From: Corallium rubrum
Taxonomy: Eukaryota; Cnidaria; Anthozoa; Scleralcyonacea; Coralliidae
DNA length: 64,000 nucleotides
Assembly: GCA_964035015.1 (NCBI GenBank)
Contig: OZ036006.1
Span: forward strand, 8,345,451-8,409,450
Direction of reading: 5' to 3'
The position numbers and the translations under genes are program-made. A model generated the notes under the pieces. That model had not been told where the DNA came from. It did no database searches and saw nothing but the letters and a program-made list of their open reading frames with translations. Shown here piece by piece: positions 56,621-64,000 of the stretch; the stretch's first letter is position 1, and every line of letters starts with the position of its first letter.

Positions 56621-57164
56621 TATATAGAGTTAATGAGTAAAGCTTACTTGGGTAGGACAGAACTAAACGCAGTAAACTTCCAGGGTGATTTATCCGGAGA
56701 TGACAAAGATCGAGGATCAGCCTTAACAAAAGAAATGCAAAGTAATTTTAATAGGATTCTATTTAGGGGTTTCAGGGAAGGAAGTCCAAAAACAGCTTAG
56801 CGCCCCACCCCCCTAAAACAAGTTCGTGATCATCATAACAGTGTTAAAATAAATTTCTCAACAATATTAATAATTCATAGAATAAAAACAAAGGAAATCC
56901 AGCACCAACACGGAGTTTGGATATGTGGTCAAACACTTACATAAATTATGTCAACTCTCACCTCAAATTTCTCTTAAAATACTGATTCATTTGAGAAGCT
57001 ATATCACACACTCGAATGATATAGTTTGCTCGGATATCAAAACACCTCGAAGTTGGTTAAAAAATATTCGGTTTCGCCTTGGTTTTTGAACATACTTCTC
57101 AGTGATTGATATCAGATTAAACACTACTTCTCGTGAATGATATATTACTTAAGAACTTTTTTTG
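56621..57164. other. Unassigned flank between two arrays
   Basis: The 62-codon frame at 56,612 begins inside the tRNA-half array and has no recognised domain. The rest is AT-rich without visible structure. Confidence 0.4.
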
Positions 57165-60100
57165 CATGTCAGGGGTGGGAAAAAATCTGAAAATTTTCTC
57201 CCACGTTCCCGGGGTGAGCAGAAAATCGCAAAATATTGTCGCAGGTCAGGGATGGGCAGAAAATCTCAAAATTTTGTCGCAGGTCCGGGGTGGGCAGAAA
57301 AAAATCTCAAAATTTTGTCGCAGCTCCGGGGTGGGCAAAAAATCTCAAAATTTTGTCGCAGCTCCGGGGTGGGCAGAAAATCTCAAAATTTTGTCGCAGG
57401 TCCGAGGTGGCCAGAAAATCTCAAAATATTGTCGCAGGTCCGGGGTGGTCAAAAAATCTCAAAATATTGTCGCAGGTCCGGGGTGGGCAGAAAATCTCAA
57501 AATATTGTCGCAGGTCCGGAGTGGGCAGAAAATCTCAAAATATGGTCGCATCTCCGGGTTGGTCAAAAAATCTCAAAATATTCTCGCAGGTCCGGGGTGG
57601 TCAAAAAATCTAAAAATTTTGTCGCAGGTCCGGGGTGGGCAGAAAATCTGAAAATTTTGTCGCAGGTCCGGGGTGGGCAGAAAATCTCAAAATTTTGTCG
57701 CAGGTCCGGGGTGGGCAGAAAATCTCAAAATTTTCTCGCAGCTCCGGGGTGGGCAGAAAATCTCAAAATTTTGTCGCAGCTCCGGGGTGGGCAGAAAATC
57801 TCAAAATTTTGTCGCAGCTCCGGCGTGGGCAGAAAATCTCAAAATTTTGTCGCAGGTCCGGGGTGGGCAGAAAATCTCAAAATTTTGTCGCAGCTCCGGC
57901 GTGGGCAGAAAATCTCAAAATTTTGTCGCAGGTCCGGGGTGGGCAGAAAATTTCGTCGCAGGTCCGGGGTGGGCAGAAAATCTCAAAATTTTGTCGCAGG
58001 TCCGGGGTGGGCAGAAAATTTTGTCGCAGGTCCAGGGTGGGCAGAAAATCTCAAAATTTAGTCGCAGGTCCGGGGTGGGCAGAAAATCTGAAAATTTTGT
58101 CGCAGGTCCGGGGTGGGCAGAAAATATCGTCGCAGGTCCGGGGTGGGCAGAAAATTTTGTCGCAGGTCCGGGGTGGGCAGAAAATCTGAAAATTTTGTCG
58201 CAGGTCCGGGGTGGGCAGAAAATCTGAAAATTTTGTCGCAGGTCCGGGGTGGGCAGAAAATCTCGTCGCAGGTCCGGGGTGGGCAGAAAATCTCGTCGCA
58301 GGTCCGGGGTGGGCAGAAAATCTGAAAATTTTGTCGCAGGTCCGGGGTGGGCAGAAAATCTGAAAATTTTGTCGCAGGTCCGGGGTGGGCAGAAAATCTG
58401 AAAATTTTGTCGCAGGTCCGGGGTGGGCAGAAAATCTCGTCGCAGGTCCGGGGTGGGCAGAAAATTTTGTCGCAGGTCCGGGGTGGGCAGAAAATCTGAA
58501 AATTTTGTCGCAGGTCCGGGGTGGGCAGAAAATCTCAAAATCTTGTCGCAGGTCCGGGGTGGGCAGAAAAACTCAAAATTTTGTCGCAGGTCCGGGGTGG
58601 GCAGAAAAACTCAAAATTTTGTCGCAGGTCCGGGGTGGGCAGAAAATCTCAAAATTTTGTCGCAGGTCCGGGGTGGGCAGAAAATCTCAAAATTTTGTCG
58701 CAGGTCCGGGGTGGGCAGAAAAACTCAAAATTTTGTCGCAGGTCCGGGGTGGGCAGAAAATCTCAAAATTTTATCGCAGGTCCGGGGTGGGCAGAAAATC
58801 TCAAAATTTTGTCGCAGGTCCGGGGTGGGCAGAAAATCTCAAAATTTTGTCGCAGGTCCGGGGTGGGCAGAAAAACTCAAAATTTTGTCGCAGGTCCGGG
58901 GTGGGCAGAAAATCTGAAAATTTTGTCGCAGGTCCGGGGTGGGCAGAAAATCTGAAAATTTTGTCGCAGGTCCGGGGTGGGCAGAAAATCTCGTCGCAGG
59001 TCCGGGGTGGGCAGAAAATTTTGTCGCAGGTCCGGGGTGGGCAGAAAATCTGAAAATTTTGTCGCAGGTCCGGGGTGGGCAGAAAATCTCAAAATTTTGT
59101 CGCAGGTCCGGGGTGGGCAGAAAAACTCAAAATTTTGTCGCAGGTCCGGGGTGGGCAGAAAAACTCAAAATTTTGTCGCAGGTCCGGGGTGGGCAGAAAA
59201 TCTCAAAATTTTGTCGCAGGTCCGGGGTGGGCAGAAAATCTCAAAATTTTGTCGCAGGTCCGGGGTGGGCAGAAAAACTCAAAATTTTGTCGCAGGTCCG
59301 GGGTGGGCAGAAAATCTCAAAATTTTATCGCAGGTCCGGGGTGGGCAGAAAATCTCAAAATTTTGTCGCAGGTCCGGGGTGGGCAGAAAATCTCAAAATT
59401 TTGTCGCAGGTCCGGGGTGGGCAGAAAAACTCAAAATTTTGTCGCAGGTCCGGGGTGGGCAGAAAAACTCAAAATTTTGTCGCAGGTCCGGGGTGGGCAA
59501 AAAATCTCAAAATTTTGTCGCAGGTCCGGGGTGGGCAGAAAATCTGAAAATTTTGTCGCAGGTCCGGGGTGGGCAAAAAATCTCAAAATTTTATCACAGG
59601 TCCGGTCCGGGGTGGGCAGAAAATTTTGTCGCAGGTCCGGGGTGGGCAGAAAATCTGAAAATTTTGTCGCAGGTCCGGGGTGGGCAGAAAATCTCAAAAT
59701 TTTGTCGCAGGTCCGGGGTGGGCAGAAAAACTCAAAATTTTGTCGCAGGTCCGGGGTGGGCAGAAAAACTCAAAATTTTGTCGCAGGTCCGGGGTGGGCA
59801 GAAAATCTCAAAATTTTGTCGCAGGTCCGGGGTGGGCAGAAAATCTGAAAATTTTGTCGCAGGTCCGGGGTGGGCAGAAAAACTCAAAATTTTGTCGCAG
59901 GTCCGGGGTGGGCAGAAAATCTCGTCGCAGGTCCGGGGTGGGCAGAAAATTTTGTCGCAGGTCCGGGGTGGGCAGAAAATCTGAAAATTTTGTCGCAGGT
60001 CCGGGGTGGGCAGAAAAACTCAAAATTTTGTCGCAGGTCCGGGGTGGGCAGAAAATCTCAAAATTTTGTCGCAGGTCCGGGGTGGGCAGAAAATCTGAAA

Positions 60101-63100
60101 ATTTTGTCGCAGGTCCGGGGTGGGCAGAAAATCTCAAAATTTTGTCGCAGGTCCGGGGTGGGCAGAAAATCTCAAAATTTTGTCGCAGGTCCGGGGTGGG
60201 CAGAAAATCTCAAAATTTTGTCGCAGGTCCGGGGTGGGCAGAAAATCTCAAAATTTTGTCGCAGGTCCGGGGTGGGCAGAAAAACTCAAAATTTTGTCGC
60301 AGGTCCGGGGTGGGCAGAAAATCTCAAAATTTTGTCGCAGGTCCGGGGTGGGCAGAAAATCTCAAAATTTTGTCGCAGGTCCGGGGTGGGCAGAAAATCT
60401 CAAAATTTTGTCGCAGGTCCGGGGTGGGCAGAAAAACTCAAAATTTTGTCGCAGGTCCGGGGTGGGCAGAAAAACTCAAAATTTTGTCGCAGGTCCGGGG
60501 TGGGCAAAAATCTCAAAATTTTGTCGCAGGTCCGGGGTGGGCAGAAAATCTGAAAATTTTGTCGCAGGTCCGGGGTGGGCAAAAAATCTCAAAATTTTAT
60601 CACAGGTCCGGGGTGGGCAGAAAATCTCAAAATTTTGTCGCAGGTCCGGGGTGGGCAGAAAATCTGAAAATTTTGTCGCAGGTCCGGGGTGGGCAGAAAA
60701 TCTCGTCGCAGGTCCGGGGTGGGCAGAAAATCTCAAAATTTTGTCGCAGGTCCGGGGTGGGCAGAAAATTTTGTCGCAGGTCCGGGGTGGGCAGAAAATC
60801 TCAAAATTTTGTCGCAGGTCCGGGGTGGGCAGAAAATCTGAAAATTTTGTCGCAGGTCCGGGGTGGGCAGAAAATATCGTCGCAGGTCCGGGGTGGGCAG
60901 AAAATTTTGTCGCAGGTCCGGGGTGGGCAGAAAATCTGAAAATTTTGTCGCAGGTCCGGGGTGGGCAGAAAATCTCAAAATTTTGTCGCAGGTCCGGGGT
61001 GGGCAGAAAATCTCGTCGCAGGTCCGGGGTGGGCAGAAAATTTTGTCGCAGGTCCGGGGTGGGCAGAAAATCTGAAAATTTTGTCGCAGGTCCGGGGTGG
61101 GCAGAAAATCTGAAAATTTTGTCGCAGGTCCGGGGTGGGCAGAGAAAATCTGAAAATTTTGTCGCAGGTCCGGGGTGGGCAGAAAATTTTCGTCGCAGGT
61201 CCGGGGTGGGCAGAAAATTTTGTCGCAGGTCCGGGGTGGGCAGAAAATCTGAAAATTTTGTCGCAGGTCCGGGGTGGGCAGAAAATCTCAAAATTTTGTC
61301 GCAGGTCCGGGGTGGGCAGAAAATCAAAAATTTTGTCGCAGGTCCGGGTGGGCAGAAAAACTCAAAATTTTGTCGCAGGTCCGGGGTGGGCAGAAAATCT
61401 CAAAATTTTGTCGCAGGTCCGGGGTGGGCAGAAAATCTCAAAATTTTGTCGCAGGTCCGGGGTGGGCAGAAAAACTCAAAATTTTGTCGCAGGTCCGGGG
61501 TGGGCAGAAAATCTCAAAATTTTGTCGCAGGTCCGGGGTGGGCAGAAAATCTCAAAATTTTGTCGCAGGTCCGGGGTGGGCAGAAAATCTCAAAATTTTG
61601 TCGCAGGTCCGGGGTGGGCAGAAAAACTCAAAATTTTGTCGCAGGTCCGGGGTGGGCAGAAAAACTCAAAATTTTGTCGCAGGTCCGGGGTGGGCAAAAA
61701 ATCTCAAAATTTTGTCGCAGGTCCGGGGTGGGCAGAAAATCTGAAAATTTTGTCGCAGGTCCGGGGTGGGAAAAAAATCTCAAAATTTTATCACAGGTCC
61801 GGGGTGGGCAGAAAATCTCAAAATTTTGTCGCAGGTCCGGGGTGGGCAGAAAATCTCAAAATTTTGTCGCAGGTCCGGGGTGGGCAGAAAATCTGAAAAT
61901 TTTGTCGCAGGTCCGGGGTGGGCAGAAAATCTCGTCGCAGGTCCGGGGTGGGCAGAAAATTTTGTCGCAGGTCCGGGGTGGGCAGAAAATCTGAAAATTT
62001 TGTCGCAGGTCCGGGGTGGGCAGAAAAATCTCAAAATTTTGTCGCAGGTCCGGGGTGGGCAGAAAATCTCGTCGCAGGTCCGGGGTGGGCAGAAAATTTT
62101 GTCGCAGGTCCGGGGTGGGCAGAAAATCTGAAAATTTTGTCGCAGGTCCGGGGTGGGCAGAAAAACTCAAAATTTTGTCGCAGGTCCGGGGTGGGCAGAA
62201 AATCTCAAAATTTTGTCGCAGGTCCGGGGTGGGCAGAAAATCTCAAAATTTTGTCGCAGGTCCGGGGTGGGCAGAAAATCTCAAAATTTTGTCGCAGGTC
62301 CGGGGTGGGCAGAAAAACTCAAAATTTTGTCGCAGGTCCGGGGTGGGCAGAAAATCTCAAAATTTTGTCGCAGGTCCGGGGTGGGCAGAAAATCTCAAAA
62401 TTTTGTCGCAGGTCCGGGGTGGGCAGAAAATCTCAAAATTTTGTCGCAGGTCCGGGGTGGGCAGAAAAACTCAAAATTTTGTCGCAGGTCCGGGGTGGGC
62501 AGAAAATCTCAAAATTTTGTCGCAGGTCCGGGGTGGGCAGAAAATCTCAAAATTTTGTCGCAGGTCCGGGGTGGGCAGAAAATCTCAAAATTTTGTCGCA
62601 GGTCCGGGGTGGGCAGAAAAACTCAAAATTTTGTCGCAGGTCCGGGGTGGGCAGAAAATCTCAAAATTTTGTCGCAGGTCCGGGGTGGGCAGAAAATCTC
62701 AAAATTTTGTCGCAGGTCCGGGGTGGGCAGAAAATCTGAAAATTTTGTCGCAGGTCCGGGGTGGGCAAAAAATCTCAAAATTTTATCACAGGTCCGGGGT
62801 GGGCAGAAAATCTCAAAATTTTGTCGCAGGTCCGGGGTGGGCAGAAAATCTGAAAATTTTGTCGCAGGTCCGGGGTGGGCAGAAAATCTCGTCGCAGGTC
62901 CGGGGTGGGCAGAAAATCTCAAAATTTTGTCGCAGGTCCGGGGTGGGCAGAAAATTTTGTCGCAGGTCCGGGTGGGCAGAAAATCTCAAAATTTTGTCGC
63001 AGGTCCGGGGTGGGCAGAAAATCTGAAAATTTTGTCGCAGGTCCGGGGTGGGCAGAAAATATCGTCGCAGGTCCGGGGTGGGCAGAAAATTTTGTCGCAG

Positions 63101-64000
63101 GTCCGGGGTGGGCAGAAAATCTGAAAATTTTGTCGCAGGTCCGGGGTGGGCAGAAAATCTGAAAATTTTGTCGCAGGTCCGGGGTGGGCAGAAAATCTCG
63201 TCGCAGGTCCGGGGTGGGCAGAAAATCTCGTCGCAGGTCCGGGGTGGGCAGAAAATCTGAAAATTTTGTCGCAGGTCCGGGGTGGGCAGAAAATCTCAAA
63301 ATTTTGTCGCAGGTCCGGGGTGGGCAGAAAATCTCAAAATTTTGTCGCAGGTCCGGGGTGGGCAGAAAAACTCAAAATTTTGTCGCAGGTCCGGGGTGGG
63401 CAGAAAAACTCAAAATTTTGTCGCAGGTCCGGGGTGGGCAGAAAAACTCAAAATTTTGTCGCAGGTCCGGGGTGGGCAGAAAATCTCAAAATTTTGTCGC
63501 AGGTCCGGGGTGGGCAGAAAATCTGAAAATTTTGTCGCAGGTCCGGGGTGGGCAGAAAATCTCAAAATTTTGTTGCAGGTCCGGGGTGGGCAGAAAATCT
63601 CAAAATTTTGTCGCAGGTCCGGGGTGGGCAGAAAATCTGAAAATTTTGTCGCAGGTCCGGGGTGGGCAGAAAATCTGAAAATTTTGTCGCAGGTCCGGGG
63701 TGGGCAGAAAATCTCGTCGCAGGTCCGGGGTGGGCAGAAAATTTTGTCGCAGGTCCGGGGTGGGCAGAAAATCTGAAAATTTTGTCGCAGGTCCGGGGTG
63801 GGCAGAAAATCTCAAAATTTTGTCGCAGGTCCGGGGTGGGCAGAAAATCTCAAAATTTTGTCGCAGGTCCGGGGTGGGCAGAAAAACTCAAAATTTTGTC
63901 GCAGGTCCGGGGTGGGCAGAAAATCTCAAAATTTTGTCGCAGGTCCGGGGTGGGCAGAAAATCTCAAAATTTTGTCGCAGGTCCGGGGTGGGCAGAAAAA
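57165..64000 (+). repeat. 38-bp satellite array with 30-bp variants, runs off the right edge
   Basis: The unit at 57,665-57,702 (GGTCCGGGGTGGGCAGAAAA, then TCTCAAAATTTTGTCGCA) repeats about 180-190 times (estimate from length). Shorter 30-bp forms lack eight bases around the TCTCAAAA segment (e.g. AAAATCTCGTCGCA, AAAATTTTGTCGCA). The left 500 bp are more diverged (CAGCTCCGGGG, AAAATATTGTCG); inner copies are almost uniform. A 554-bp higher-order unit (13 x 38 + 2 x 30) recurs from about 58,385 to 58,939. Long plus-strand ORFs (up to 624 codons at 60,120-61,994) and minus-strand ORFs are consequences of the unit sequence; no start, splice or promoter context supports a protein. Confidence 0.97.

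Noticed and set aside
57162-63815. Long ORFs on both strands (up to 624 codons) in the 38-bp array
   Set aside because: All are the same 38-residue cycle from a stop-free unit, start at any in-frame GTGGGCAG/ATGGGC-type variant or non-canonical site, and overlap each other in every frame; composition, not coding, explains them.
1-64000. CRISPR array (regular repeats, 38-bp units)
   Set aside because: The repeats are contiguous with no unique spacers, and the window is eukaryotic.

Overview
This is a eukaryotic, repeat-dominated window. It has intron-containing genes with GT-AG splice sites, a metazoan arginine kinase, tRNA- and 5S-derived repeats, LINE tails, hAT- and pogo-like elements and many small foldback elements. 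Arginine kinase as the phosphagen kinase points to an invertebrate. The repeat repertoire (a 129-bp repeat containing TCTGGTGTTAGACAG, CR1/L2-like LINE ends) looks to me most like an anthozoan cnidarian, but that assignment is inference only.

Layout. (1) 1-30,795: an unbroken AT-rich satellite made of ~171-bp monomers and ~105-bp internally deleted monomers in higher-order repeats, packed with dyad symmetries. (2) 30,796-36,640: single-copy and dispersed repeats. They include a 5'-truncated LINE end, decayed relatives of the satellite monomer, and a six-exon gene (32,792-35,557, +) for a 150-residue, single-membrane-span, probably mitochondrial protein that has no long single-exon ORF. (3) 37,030-39,160: a two-exon arginine kinase gene on the minus strand, with an AT-rich minisatellite in its intron. 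(4) 39,340-48,125: nests of non-autonomous DNA elements (several flanked by TAA, two by TA), an inverted SINE pair with a 12-bp target-site duplication, and a 25-bp minisatellite. (5) 48,125-56,630: few recognisable genes, a pentanucleotide microsatellite with near-mirror-ordered domains, several inverted and tandem duplications, a possible TATA-driven first exon, a 129-bp tandem repeat and a 14-copy tandem array of a 58-bp T-armless tRNA-like unit. (6) 57,165-64,000 and beyond the right edge: a 38-bp GC/AT-mosaic satellite whose consensus has no stop in any sense frame.

Only two protein-coding genes are well supported. The many long open frames in the two large arrays are by-products of repeat composition. 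The most interesting signals are the frame-cycling 38-bp satellite, the tRNA-half array, the alpha-satellite-length monomer with higher-order structure, the SINE inverted dimer, and the recurrence of TAA-targeted foldback elements.
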